Of a DNA stretch of 64,000 nucleotides, positions 1-8,816 are shown one piece after another. The stretch is from assembly GCF_016107705.1 (NCBI RefSeq), contig NZ_JAEHGC010000001.1, positions 496,001 through 560,000 of the forward strand. Reading direction: 5' to 3'. The notes under the pieces are model-generated. The model worked only from the letters and a program-made list of their open reading frames with translations. It made no database searches and was not told the DNA's origin. Every line of letters begins with the position of its first letter. Positions within the stretch are counted from its first letter, which is position 1. Both the position numbers and the translations under genes were made by a program. The stretch is from Neobacillus cucumis (GTDB taxonomy: Bacteria > Bacillota > Bacilli > Bacillales_B > DSM-18226).

Positions 1-38
1 CTTTTTAGAAAAAATGAAAAATTCAATAAATTAATTTC

Positions 39-68
39 TTGACAGACAGGCTATTTATAATGCATAAT
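39..68 (+). promoter_or_regulatory. sigma-A promoter of the proC T-box transcript
   Basis: A TTGACA -35 box (39-44) is followed after 18 bases by CATAAT (63-68). Transcription would start near 75, just ahead of the T-box stem I. A TATAAT at 56-61 lies only 11 bases from the -35 box and is too close to be its partner. Confidence 0.6.
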
Positions 69-87
69 CACAATTAAAATTTGATTC

Positions 88-332
88 GTTTAAAGCGATG
101 AATAAGACCAGTAAATGAGAAACGGTGAAAGAGAGTGAAGCTCTAAAGGCTGGAAGGCTTCACCACCCTCTTAATCATTGAACCTACCTTATGAGCTTTT
201 AGGAAAACCTAACGCAAATCCGGCGTTATCGGAGTCGAGTGACCTTTTTGTATTTTAAAAGGGGTCAATGAAGGTGGTACCACGGAAGATAGACCTTTCG
301 TCCTTTACGGATGAAAGGTCTTTTTGTTTTTT
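88..332 (+). promoter_or_regulatory. T-box riboswitch leader, probably proline-specific, upstream of proC
   Basis: The conserved T-box sequence AAGGTGGTACCACGG is at 271-285, just before a terminator. A long stem I begins near 90 (AAAGC pairing with GCTTT near 194-198) and contains the AGAGAGTG element. The specifier-loop pattern GAA-CCT-ACC places a CCU proline codon at 183-185. T-box leaders read tRNA charging directly: uncharged tRNA-Pro would stabilise the antiterminator and allow proC transcription. The specifier assignment rests on position in the loop and on the downstream proline gene, not on a folded model. Confidence 0.9.
291..332 (+). terminator. Rho-independent terminator of the T-box leader
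   Basis: AGACCTTTCGTCC and its inverted copy GGATGAAAGGTCT form a hairpin followed by TTTTTGTTTTTT. This is the terminator arm that competes with the T-box antiterminator. Confidence 0.9.
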
Positions 333-373
333 AAAACGTAATCGTAGACAACAAATTAAGAAGGAGGATTAAC

Positions 374-1219
374 ATGAAAAAAATGGCAGTTATTGGCGCA
401 GGTTCTATGGCTGAAGCATTTATTTCGGGCGTTCTGGAAAATGGGTTAATCGAAAGGGAAAATATTTGGGTAACTAACAACTCAAATGAGGAAAGGCTGC
501 ACAAGCTTCGTAATCGTTATGGGGTAAGTGCTTCTTACGACATGTGTGCACTCTTTGACGGAGCGGATATTGTAATTTTAGCAATGAAACCTAAGGATGC
601 CGCAACTGCAATAGCTAAGATTCGCGACTACCTAACGGAACAAATGCTGGTGATTTCAGTTCTCGCCGGGGTTTCAATCAAAACAATAGAGGTTTTAGCT
701 AAAAAACCAATGGCGATTATCAGATCGATGCCAAACACGTCAGCAACAGTTGGATTATCAGCGACCGCCATTGCAGTCAATGAACGTGTGTCAGATCAGC
801 AAATGGAAATGGCAAAAAAACTTTTCAACACAGTGGGATTAACCACTATTGTTGAAGAAGAACATCTTGATGCTGTAACAGGACTTTCAGGAAGCGGCCC
901 TGCCTATATTTATTATCTGATTGAAGCGATGGAAAATAGCGCAGTAGAAATCGGACTAAATAAGGAAACGGCTCAGGAGCTAATTGTGCAAACGTTAATT
1001 GGAGCAGCTGAAATGGTCCGGAAATCGATAAAACCACCTGTACAGCTGCGCAAGGATGTAACCAGCCCTGGGGGAACGACTGAAGCCGGTATTCGAGTCC
1101 TTGAAGAAAATGGCGTTCAGCAGGCATTTATTGAGTGTATAAAAACAGCCACTGCTCAATCAAAAAAAATGGGGAAAGCATTAAGCACCCAACTGGAAAC
1201 AGCAGAACAGCTCCTATAA
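374..1219 (+). CDS. proC: Pyrroline-5-carboxylate reductase
   Basis: This enzyme makes L-proline from 1-pyrroline-5-carboxylate with NAD(P)H, the last step of proline synthesis in the cytoplasm. The 281-residue length is normal. The N-terminus has the Rossmann nucleotide-binding segment IGAGSMAEAFISG (about residues 7-19). The C-terminal half has the family signature region, with GSGPAYIY near 175 and DVTSPGGTTEAGI near 230. An AAGGAGG ribosome binding site (361-367) precedes the ATG. The T-box leader implies induction by proline starvation, so this is the anabolic copy. No other proline gene is adjacent. Confidence 0.95.
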   Translation: MKKMAVIGAGSMAEAFISGVLENGLIERENIWVTNNSNEERLHKLRNRYGVSASYDMCALFDGADIVILAMKPKDAATAIAKIRDYLTEQMLVISVLAGVSIKTIEVLAKKPMAIIRSMPNTSATVGLSATAIAVNERVSDQQMEMAKKLFNTVGLTTIVEEEHLDAVTGLSGSGPAYIYYLIEAMENSAVEIGLNKETAQELIVQTLIGAAEMVRKSIKPPVQLRKDVTSPGGTTEAGIRVLEENGVQQAFIECIKTATAQSKKMGKALSTQLETAEQLL

Positions 1220-1269
1220 ATTGGATGTTTCCCGAGAGTTCTTATAAAATGTAAAAAAAGGACTGGGAA

Positions 1270-2418
1270 GTGTCATACATGTTAACCACGTTACTTTCAT
1301 TGGGGATTGTTGTTTGGATTGCGTTTATATTGGATGCCTGGGCCGGTTTACGAAATTTAGATTTTCTCGAAAATGAAACAGGTCTAGTAGATGGGGAGTT
1401 ATTGACAGTCATTGTCGCAGCAAGAAACGAAGAACAACAAATAAAGTTAAGTATCCAAAGTCAATTGCAGCAAACCTATGAAAATGTCGAATGGATTCTG
1501 GTAGACGACCGTTCAACAGATCATACTGGAAAAATTATTGATGAGTTAGCTAGATCGGACCAAAGAATAAAGGTCATTCATATACAAGAATTACCGGAAG
1601 GCTGGCTTGGTAAAAACCATGCATTATATACAGGTGCCAAACAGTCTTCCGGTAAATGGATTTTGTTTACGGATGCAGATGTTCGCTATGAAAAAGAAGC
1701 ATTTGCAAAAGCGCTGCATTACTTTAATAAAAATAAACTTGACCATTTAACCGCAGCACCGAATTTAAATGCCCGCAGCTTTTGGCTCAAGTCATTTGTT
1801 GCCTTTTTCCTGTTTGGATTTTCCTATTTTAAACGGCCTTGGCGGGCGAATAACCCTAAATCCAAAATCGGTACGGGAATTGGTGCTTTTAACCTTGTAT
1901 CAAACAAGGCTTATGAAGCGTTCGGCACCCATGAGAGGATTAAAATGCGCCCAGACGATGATCTTCAATTGGGAATGAGAATGAAAAAGGAAGGCTTTTC
2001 GCAGAGGATTGTCACCGCCCTCCATTTAATTGAAGTAGAATGGTATGGCAGTTTAAAGGAGGCCTTTGTCGGGCTCGAAAAAAATACGTTTGCAGGATTG
2101 AATTACCGTATCAGTATGATTTTTTTATCAGTTTTCGGAATCCTATTAACCCACTTTCTTCCCTTCTTTACCATTTTTTCAAACAGCAAAACCATTGCCC
2201 TGCTAAGCTTAGGTAATATTATAACCAGCGGGATTCTTTATGCTATGGTAATCAAAAGAATGACATTATTTTCTCCAATCCTATTTCTTGTTTTCCCAAT
2301 CACTGCGTTATTTTTTATTTATTCTATCATTCGAGCAAGCCTATTAACTTTTATACGGGGCGGTATTGTCTGGAGAGGAACGAAATATCGCTTAAGAGAT
2401 CTTCGGGAAAAAGAGTGA
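1270..2418 (+). CDS. Membrane glycosyltransferase, family 2 (HpnB/CrtQ-like)
   Basis: A family 2 glycosyltransferase of 382 residues. An N-terminal membrane helix (about residues 3-25) is followed by the GT-A domain with VAARNEEQQI (near 49), the sugar-nucleotide residues VDDRSTD (near 77) and the metal-binding DAD motif in FTDADVRY (near 135). RPDDDLQLG (near 230) fits the acceptor/base region. Three hydrophobic segments follow near the C-terminus (about 280-365). The architecture resembles glycosyltransferases of hopanoid and carotenoid pathways; substrate and product cannot be read from sequence. The start is taken as GTG with AAAGGA seven bases upstream; ATG at 1279 is an alternative. Confidence 0.75.
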   Translation: MSYMLTTLLSLGIVVWIAFILDAWAGLRNLDFLENETGLVDGELLTVIVAARNEEQQIKLSIQSQLQQTYENVEWILVDDRSTDHTGKIIDELARSDQRIKVIHIQELPEGWLGKNHALYTGAKQSSGKWILFTDADVRYEKEAFAKALHYFNKNKLDHLTAAPNLNARSFWLKSFVAFFLFGFSYFKRPWRANNPKSKIGTGIGAFNLVSNKAYEAFGTHERIKMRPDDDLQLGMRMKKEGFSQRIVTALHLIEVEWYGSLKEAFVGLEKNTFAGLNYRISMIFLSVFGILLTHFLPFFTIFSNSKTIALLSLGNIITSGILYAMVIKRMTLFSPILFLVFPITALFFIYSIIRASLLTFIRGGIVWRGTKYRLRDLREKE

Positions 2419-2495
2419 AGCAGAGTTTTTCGTTTAAATGAAACCTTTTGATATACTAAATTATGGATTTAAATAGGAATTCAGGAGGTTTACAA

Positions 2496-3515
2496 ATGTC
2501 GGTAAAATTATTCTCTCCCTATACAATTAAAGGGGTTACGTTAAAAAACCGTATTGTTATGTCCCCCATGTGCATGTATTCCAGTCATAACGAAGACGGG
2601 CATATTCAAAACTGGCATCTTACCCATTACACAAGCAGAGCGGTGGGTCAGGTTGGACTGATAATTGTTGAGGCTACTGCTGTTACTCCACAAGGCCGCA
2701 TCTCCCCTCAGGATTTAGGAATTTGGAGCGATGAGCATGTTAAGGGATTTAAGGAACTAGTTGGTCTGATGAAAGAGCACGGAGCTAAAACGGGGATCCA
2801 ACTCGCCCACGCCGGCAGAAAAGCTGTTTTAGAAGGGGAAATCCTTGCGCCTTCAGCACTTGCTTATAATGAAAAAAGTAAAACCCCAAAGGAAATGACC
2901 GTGGCAGAAATTGCCGAGACTGTTGATGCATTCAAAAAAGGGGCAGAACGGGCGGCAAACGCCGGATTTGATGTGATTGAAATTCACGGGGCTCATGGAT
3001 ATTTGGTTAATGAATTTTTATCACCTCTCTCTAATAAACGAACCGACGAATATGGCGGTTCAGCTGAAAACCGCTACCGCTTCCTCCGCGAAGTGATTGA
3101 CGCTGTTAAGACTGTATGGGATGGCCCATTATTTGTGCGAGTCTCCGCTCATGATTACAATGAGGAAGGCTTGATACCGGAGGATTATGTAACCTTCAGT
3201 AAATGGATGAAGGAGCAAGGTGTTGATTTAATCGACGTTAGTTCCGGTGCTGTTGTACCTGCTCGCATTAATGTTTACCCTGGTTACCAAGTGAAGTTTG
3301 CTGAAACGATTAAGCATGAAGCAGTGATTGATACAGGTGCAGTCGGATTGATTACCTCGCCGATTCAAGCTGAGGAGATTTTGCAGAATGACCGAGCTGA
3401 CTTAGTTTTCTTAGCACGGGAATTGCTGCGTGATCCTTACTGGCCAAGAACGGCAGCCAAAGAGCTGGGCGAAGAAATTGAAGCGCCTGTACAGTATAAA
3501 CGTGGCTGGCTATAA
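2496..3515 (+). CDS. namA: NADPH dehydrogenase, old yellow enzyme family
   Basis: An FMN-dependent ene-reductase of the YqjM/NamA type that reduces activated C=C bonds with NADPH, probably in stress or detoxification. The 339-residue product follows B. subtilis NamA closely as remembered: [14 protein letters not shown] (FMN and active-site Cys region), IQLAHAGRK, the substrate-binding HxAH-type pair in EIHGAHGYL, and [15 protein letters not shown]. The ATG at 2496 has AGGAGG at 2483-2488 and matches the family N-terminus. An in-frame ATG at 2463 would add 11 residues without a ribosome binding site. It sits before rnz, as in B. subtilis. Confidence 0.93.
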   Translation: MSVKLFSPYTIKGVTLKNRIVMSPMCMYSSHNEDGHIQNWHLTHYTSRAVGQVGLIIVEATAVTPQGRISPQDLGIWSDEHVKGFKELVGLMKEHGAKTGIQLAHAGRKAVLEGEILAPSALAYNEKSKTPKEMTVAEIAETVDAFKKGAERAANAGFDVIEIHGAHGYLVNEFLSPLSNKRTDEYGGSAENRYRFLREVIDAVKTVWDGPLFVRVSAHDYNEEGLIPEDYVTFSKWMKEQGVDLIDVSSGAVVPARINVYPGYQVKFAETIKHEAVIDTGAVGLITSPIQAEEILQNDRADLVFLARELLRDPYWPRTAAKELGEEIEAPVQYKRGWL

Positions 3516-3521
3516 ATGAAT

Positions 3522-3558
3522 AGAAATGTCCTTCACCCACAGGATGAAGGACATTTCT
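3522..3558. terminator. Hairpin between convergent namA and rnz
   Basis: AGAAATGTCCTTC (3522-3534) and its perfect inverted copy (3546-3558) form a 13-bp stem between two converging genes. Neither side has a good T-run, so it may be a weak bidirectional terminator. Confidence 0.55.
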
Positions 3559-3580
3559 AATTACTTGGGATTGTTTTCGT

Positions 3581-4504
3581 TCATTTTAATGGAATATTAA
3601 TTTCTTTAAAATCTTCCGCAATATCCGTATTCGGAAAAATCTCACGTGCCTCTTCTACTAATTCCCTTGATGCTTGCCGGTCATAACGTGAACTGATATG
3701 GGTCAGGCATAGCTGTTTACACCCTGACATTTTCGCAATTTTCGCTGCCTGGTGTGTGGTGGAATGAAAATAATCAAATGCAAGCCTTTCCTCTCCTTTT
3801 GAGAAGGTAGCTTCGTGCACTAACAAGTCTGCATGTTCCGCCAAGGAAATCGCCTGTTCACAATACCTGGTATCCCCTAAAATGGTTACAATTCTACCCT
3901 TTTGAGGCTGTCCAAGGAAATCCGCCGGATGAATGGTTCTCCCATCTTCAAGAGTAACCGTTTCGCCATTTTTGATTTTCTTAAAAACAGGCCCAGGACG
4001 AACACCTATTTCCACCAACTTATCAGCAAGCAATGTTCCTGGTCGATCCTTTTCAATAATTCGGTAACCATAGGACGGAATCCCATGTTCTAAAAGGCTG
4101 GCTTCTACGATAAACTGTTCGTCTTCAAAAATAACCCCATCCTCAATCTCAATGACAGTGATATTATATTTTAAATAGGTTTGACTCACAGAAAGGCTCA
4201 CATCAATAAATTCCTTAATTCCCTTTGGACCATAGAGAGTGACTTCCGATTCTCCCCCCTGAAAAGAACGGCTCGATAGAAGCCCGGGCAGACCATATAT
4301 ATGGTCGCCATGAAGGTGAGTAATAAAAATTTTTTCAATTCTGCGCGGTTTAATTGCAGTATGTAATATTTGATGCTGGGTTGCTTCTCCGGCATCAAAT
4401 AGCCAGATTGTCCCCCGCTCTTCTAGTAATTTTAGGGCAATGGATGTAACATTGCGAAGCTTTGCCGGCATTCCGGCGCCCGTTCCTAAGAAAAAAATAT
4501 CCAC
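3581..4504 (-). CDS. rnz: Ribonuclease Z
   Basis: The tRNA 3' endonuclease that trims pre-tRNAs lacking an encoded CCA. It is a 307-residue metallo-beta-lactamase fold protein. The zinc motif [10 protein letters not shown] (His63, His65, Asp67, His68) is intact. GDTRYC (about residues 210-215) and LTHISSRY (about 267-274) supply later ligands, and the exosite for the tRNA elbow lies in the central insertion. The start is GTG, with AGGAG nine bases upstream. The gene diverges from zwf, as in B. subtilis (yqjK-zwf). Confidence 0.93.
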   Translation of the reverse strand: MDIFFLGTGAGMPAKLRNVTSIALKLLEERGTIWLFDAGEATQHQILHTAIKPRRIEKIFITHLHGDHIYGLPGLLSSRSFQGGESEVTLYGPKGIKEFIDVSLSVSQTYLKYNITVIEIEDGVIFEDEQFIVEASLLEHGIPSYGYRIIEKDRPGTLLADKLVEIGVRPGPVFKKIKNGETVTLEDGRTIHPADFLGQPQKGRIVTILGDTRYCEQAISLAEHADLLVHEATFSKGEERLAFDYFHSTTHQAAKIAKMSGCKQLCLTHISSRYDRQASRELVEEAREIFPNTDIAEDFKEINIPLK

Positions 4505-4695
4505 TCGAACATACTCCTTTCAAAAAACCCCGTACTTATTATTAGCTTTACTATAGCACAAACCAGTCTTTAAAAATAAATTGATTTTTACATGATTGCT
4601 TTTTATTTGCGAATTATATAGTAAACAGATAAAATTTAATACTTGGTAAGACAACGTTATTTTATACGATACATACTGGAAAAGAGGTATTTTTA

Positions 4696-6201
4696 GTGGA
4701 ACATACTGGAAGCACATCTTCACTCATAATGATTTTTGGTGCAACTGGCGATTTAGCCAAACGGAAGTTGTTTCCTTCGCTATACCGGCTATTTGAGAAA
4801 GGCCGACTATCCGATCAATTTGCCGTAATTGGTGTGGCAAGAAGGTCAATTTCGAATGATGAATTTCAACATTCCGTAAAAGAATCTGTTCTTTCTGCTC
4901 TAGGAAGAGATAAGAATATTGATGAATTTATTTCCCATTTTTACTATCAGGCACACGATGTGCAGGATTCTAGTTCCTACCTTGCTCTGAAAAAATTAGC
5001 AGATGAGATAGATGAACATTATAATTTAGAAGGAAACCGAATTTTTTACCTCGCCATGGCACCTGAATTTTTTGGACCGATTGCCCTTCATTTAAATTCA
5101 GACGGTTTAACAGATGTAAAAGGATACAAACGACTTGTCATCGAAAAACCATTCGGACATGACCTTGCGTCTGCAAAAGAATTAAATAAGCAAATTAGAA
5201 CAGCTTTTTCAGAGGAAGAAATTTATCGGATCGACCACTATCTTGGTAAAGAAATGGTACGAAATATTGAAGTAATCCGTTTCGCCAATGCCATTTTTGA
5301 ACCATTATGGAATAACCGATATATTTCCAATATTCAAGTCACCTCAAGTGAGACACTTGGAGTAGAGGAACGAGGACGCTATTACGAAAAAAGCGGTGCG
5401 TTAAGGGATATGGTCCAAAACCACATGCTGCAGATGGTAGCCCTCCTTGCAATGGAGCCTCCGATTAAGCTTACAACGGATGAAATTCGTTCCGAAAAAG
5501 GAAGAGTATTCAGAGCCATTCGTAAGATTGAAGGCGAAGAAGTAAATGATTATTTTGTTCGCGGGCAATACGGCGAAGGGGAAATGGATGGAAAAAAGGT
5601 TCCGAAATACCGTGACGAACCAATGGTGGACAAAGAGTCCAATACAGAAACTTACGTAGCAGGGAAAGTTATGATTGATAATTTTCGCTGGGCTGGAGTA
5701 CCTTTTTATATCCGAACAGGAAAAAGGCTTAAGGTAAAATCTACCAAAATTGTCGTGCAATTTAAAGATATACCAATGAATTTATACTATCAAACGGAAA
5801 AAATGTTAAACCCTAATCTCCTTGTTATCCATATCCAGCCGGAAGAAGGAATTACGTTACATTTAAATGCCAAAAAGGCAGGCGGTCATCTCGATGCCCA
5901 AGTGGTGAAATTAAGCTTTGCCAATACGGGAATCCATGCGATGAATACTCCGGAAGGTTATGAAAAGCTTCTATATGACTGTATGCAGGGAGACGCAACA
6001 AACTTTACCCATTGGGATGAGGTAGCTTATTCCTGGAGCTTTGTTGATAAAATCTCTGAAGCCTGGAAAAATAGTAAGGATGAAAGCTTTCCAAATTATG
6101 AATCAGGTTCAAGAGGCCCTGATGCAGCAGATCAATTATTAGAAAAAGACGGTTTCTCCTGGTGGCCAGTTACCGAACTTGAAGTAGAAACTTGCAATTA
6201 A
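4696..6201 (+). CDS. zwf: Glucose-6-phosphate 1-dehydrogenase
   Basis: The first enzyme of the oxidative pentose phosphate pathway, oxidising glucose-6-phosphate with NADP+. The 501-residue product has the nucleotide fold IFGATGDLAKRKLFPSLY (about residues 9-26), the VIEKPFGHD segment and the active-site signature RIDHYLGKE (about 179-187). Length is normal. The GTG start is preceded by AAAGAGG (4681-4687). In B. subtilis the 6-phosphogluconate dehydrogenase gene lies between zwf and polY1; here zwf is followed directly by a terminator and dinB. Confidence 0.95.
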   Translation: MEHTGSTSSLIMIFGATGDLAKRKLFPSLYRLFEKGRLSDQFAVIGVARRSISNDEFQHSVKESVLSALGRDKNIDEFISHFYYQAHDVQDSSSYLALKKLADEIDEHYNLEGNRIFYLAMAPEFFGPIALHLNSDGLTDVKGYKRLVIEKPFGHDLASAKELNKQIRTAFSEEEIYRIDHYLGKEMVRNIEVIRFANAIFEPLWNNRYISNIQVTSSETLGVEERGRYYEKSGALRDMVQNHMLQMVALLAMEPPIKLTTDEIRSEKGRVFRAIRKIEGEEVNDYFVRGQYGEGEMDGKKVPKYRDEPMVDKESNTETYVAGKVMIDNFRWAGVPFYIRTGKRLKVKSTKIVVQFKDIPMNLYYQTEKMLNPNLLVIHIQPEEGITLHLNAKKAGGHLDAQVVKLSFANTGIHAMNTPEGYEKLLYDCMQGDATNFTHWDEVAYSWSFVDKISEAWKNSKDESFPNYESGSRGPDAADQLLEKDGFSWWPVTELEVETCN

Positions 6202-6210
6202 AAAATTCAA

Positions 6211-6250
6211 AAAGCTCCGCTTTGTTCTCACAGCAAAGCGGAGCTTTTAT
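6211..6250. terminator. Bidirectional terminator between zwf and dinB
   Basis: AAAGCTCCGCTTTG (6211-6224) pairs perfectly with 6234-6247. A-rich DNA on the left and T-rich DNA on the right give a U-run in both directions. The arm overlaps the last base of the dinB stop codon. Confidence 0.85.
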
Positions 6251-7524
6251 TCGTCTTTATGTTTTTCCGGAAACGACCGTAAAAAATCCTTATTAAAGCT
6301 TGTTTCGGTTCCAACTTTATGGTCGGGGTCTATCGGTCTTTGTGATGAGGCAGTTTCGACAATATGCTTACCGTATTTTTCTCGAAGGTTCAATATCGTA
6401 TTAAGCAACGGCTCCTTTTTCGCATCCTTTTCATAGGAAAACAAGTCAAGCTGCTTATAGGCATCATCATGATCCAGTAAATCAGATCCTGTAATCCCCA
6501 GTAATCTTACAGGGTTCCCATTCCAATGCTTAATAAATAACTGCTTCGCAGCAGATGAAATATCATCCTTTTGATGAATAGGATTCGAAAGCTTTTTGCT
6601 TCTTGTAATCGTTTTGCGATCTTTGAAACGAATGGTAATACCCAACGTAGAGGCAAGAACATTTTTCCGCTTCAGTCTCACAGAAACCGTTTCGGCTAAT
6701 GAATCTAAAATAGCAAAAAGCTCTTGCTGATTGCTTATATCCCTTGGGAGAGTCGTAGAATTGCCAATACTTTTAAACTCTGCGACTGATTCCGGATCAA
6801 CGGGCCTTGAGTCAATTCCATTTGCACGATCTTTTATCCGAAGACCATTTATTCCTAACAGCGTTTTGAGCTGAAATTCATTTCCCTTTGCCAAATCACC
6901 AATCGTATGAATGCCAATTGTTGTTAGCTTTTCTGCTGTCTTTCTGCCAACCCCATGCATCTCATTTGTATTTAACGGCCAAAGAACTGAAGGAATATCC
7001 CTTTTACGAAGAATCGTAATCCCCATTGGCTTTTTCATATCAGAAGCCATTTTGGCTAAAAATTTATTAGGGGCAATTCCAATGCTGCAGGGTAAATCAA
7101 GCTGCTCAAGAATTCTTTTTTGAATACTTTCGGCTATTCCAATAGGACTGCCAATCTCATAGGATTCTGTAATATCCATATAGCCTTCATCAATCGAAAC
7201 AGGTTCAACCAGCTCTGTGTATTGCCTTAGGATTTCAAACATCCCCATCGAAGCAGCCCGGTATCGGTCAAAATTAGGAGATTTTACAATTAGCTTCGGG
7301 CATAGCTTTTTCGCCTCCCAAAGCGGCATCGTCGTTTTCACTCCAAATTTTCTTGCCTCATAGCTGCAGGTGACAATAATCCCTCTTCGTTCTTCCACAT
7401 TCCCGGCAATTGCGAGTGGTTTCCCCTTCAACTCCGGGTCATAGGCCATTTCCACAGAAGCGTAAAAGCTATTCATATCAACATGTAAAATGACCCTTCC
7501 GTTTTTCGGATACATTTCCTTCAT
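6247..7524 (-). CDS. dinB: DNA polymerase IV, Y family (PolY1/YqjH)
   Basis: A translesion DNA polymerase of about 425 residues. HVDMNSFYASVE (about residues 14-25) carries the first catalytic Asp and the steric-gate Phe/Tyr region, and SIDEGYMD (near 110) carries the second acidic pair. Helix-hairpin-helix thumb (GVGRKTAEKL) and little-finger domains follow. The C-terminal QLDLF is a beta-clamp-binding motif. ATG at 7524 has AGGAA nine bases upstream and is preferred; an in-frame GTG at 7533 is the alternative. No LexA box was recognised upstream. Confidence 0.92.
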   Translation of the reverse strand: MKEMYPKNGRVILHVDMNSFYASVEMAYDPELKGKPLAIAGNVEERRGIIVTCSYEARKFGVKTTMPLWEAKKLCPKLIVKSPNFDRYRAASMGMFEILRQYTELVEPVSIDEGYMDITESYEIGSPIGIAESIQKRILEQLDLPCSIGIAPNKFLAKMASDMKKPMGITILRKRDIPSVLWPLNTNEMHGVGRKTAEKLTTIGIHTIGDLAKGNEFQLKTLLGINGLRIKDRANGIDSRPVDPESVAEFKSIGNSTTLPRDISNQQELFAILDSLAETVSVRLKRKNVLASTLGITIRFKDRKTITRSKKLSNPIHQKDDISSAAKQLFIKHWNGNPVRLLGITGSDLLDHDDAYKQLDLFSYEKDAKKEPLLNTILNLREKYGKHIVETASSQRPIDPDHKVGTETSFNKDFLRSFPEKHKDE

Positions 7525-7564
7525 GTCCCGCACTTCCTAACAACCTTTTATACCTAAAGTATAA

Positions 7565-7591
7565 CAAAAAGGAGAGCTGCCCGCTCCCCTT
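7565..7591 (-). terminator. Terminator after the M20 peptidase gene
   Basis: On the minus strand AAGGGGAGC and GCTCTCCTT form a 9-bp stem (one G-T pair), followed by a short T-run before the dinB upstream region. Confidence 0.8.
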
Positions 7592-7600
7592 CAAGCCGTA

Positions 7601-8722
7601 CTATTGATTTGTCACTTCATCAATGATGGCAAGTGTCATTTCCGCCAATTTGTATAATTCCTCAACCGGCATCCGTTCGTTTGTGGTATGAATTTCTTCA
7701 TAACCAACAGCAAGATTGACTGTTGGAATGCCAAAGCCTGCAATCACATTGGCATCACTTCCGCCACCACTATGCTGTAATTCACAGCTGCGGCCAATTT
7801 TCCCTGCAGCTTTACGGGCAATCTCAACGACCTGATCTCCCTCACCAAATTTAAAACCTGGATACATAACTTCGACGTTAACTTCTGCTTTTCCGCCCAT
7901 TTCTTTCGCTACGTTTTCAAAAGCATCTTTCATTTTTTGAACCTGTGCCTGCATTTTTTCAGGGATTAACGACCGGGCCTCTGCTAAAATATCCACTCGG
8001 TCACACACGATATTTGTCGCCTGCCCACCTTCAAACCGGCCAATATTTGCAGTCGTTTCTGAGTCGATTCTTCCTAAAGGCATTTTTGCAATGGATTTAG
8101 CCGCAATGGTGATGGCGGAAACCCCTTTTTCAGGTGCAACACCAGCATGAGCTGTTTTTCCATAGATCACCGCTTTCACTTTTGCCTGTGTAGGAGCAGC
8201 AACGACAACATTTCCAACTAAACCATCACTATCTAGGGCATAGCCAAATTTTGCCTTCATTAGGGAAGGATCTAATGCCTTTGCCCCAACAAGACCTGAC
8301 TCTTCTCCAGCCGTAATGACAAATTGGATTAATCCATGGTCAATATTTTGTTCTTTTAAAACACGAATCATTTCAAACATGGCAGCTAAACCAGCTTTAT
8401 CATCAGCACCAAGAATGGTCGTACCATCGGTTACCACATAGCCGTCCTTAATCGATGGCTTTACACCTTTTGCTGGAACTACTGTGTCCATGTGGGATGT
8501 GAAATAAATCGGGTCTACACCTTCTTTTGTGGCAGGAAGGGTACAAATTAAATTCCCTGCTCCATGACCAGTTTGTGCTGTCGTATCATCCTCGAAAACT
8601 TCAAGACCTAATTCTGAAAACTTCTGCTTTAAAACTTTCGCTATTTCCGTCTCATATTTCGTTTCTGAGTCGATTTGTACCAGTTCCAAAAATTCGTTCA
8701 AAAGACGCTCTTGATTAATCAT
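7601..8722 (-). CDS. M20 family metallopeptidase, PepT-like (YqjE)
   Basis: A 373-residue cytoplasmic zinc peptidase resembling B. subtilis YqjE and tripeptidase T. The metal-binding motifs are in order: FTSHMDTV (His/Asp, about residues 73-80), ADDKAGLAAM, the catalytic ITAGEESGLVG (Glu-Glu, about 137-147) and a final His region SGGGSDANV. The central lid (dimerisation) domain lies at about 180-295. GGAGG precedes the ATG. It is monocistronic, with a strong terminator. Substrate specificity is not visible from sequence; aminoacylase activity is possible. Confidence 0.85.
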   Translation of the reverse strand: MINQERLLNEFLELVQIDSETKYETEIAKVLKQKFSELGLEVFEDDTTAQTGHGAGNLICTLPATKEGVDPIYFTSHMDTVVPAKGVKPSIKDGYVVTDGTTILGADDKAGLAAMFEMIRVLKEQNIDHGLIQFVITAGEESGLVGAKALDPSLMKAKFGYALDSDGLVGNVVVAAPTQAKVKAVIYGKTAHAGVAPEKGVSAITIAAKSIAKMPLGRIDSETTANIGRFEGGQATNIVCDRVDILAEARSLIPEKMQAQVQKMKDAFENVAKEMGGKAEVNVEVMYPGFKFGEGDQVVEIARKAAGKIGRSCELQHSGGGSDANVIAGFGIPTVNLAVGYEEIHTTNERMPVEELYKLAEMTLAIIDEVTNQ

Positions 8723-8816
8723 CTAGCCGAACCTCCATTATATGTACTTCATTCACTATTTTAGTATACCTTTTCGTATAGATGTCATCAAATGAAAGAA
8801 TTGCGAAAACACAAGA

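Noticed and set aside
56..61. TATAAT as the -10 box of the proC promoter
   Set aside because: It lies 11 bases from the TTGACA, too close for sigma-A; CATAAT at 63-68 has acceptable spacing.
5401..5760. 119-codon antisense frame in zwf
   Set aside because: It is a shadow of the zwf coding frame without ribosome binding site or family resemblance. The many other antisense frames were dropped for the same reason.
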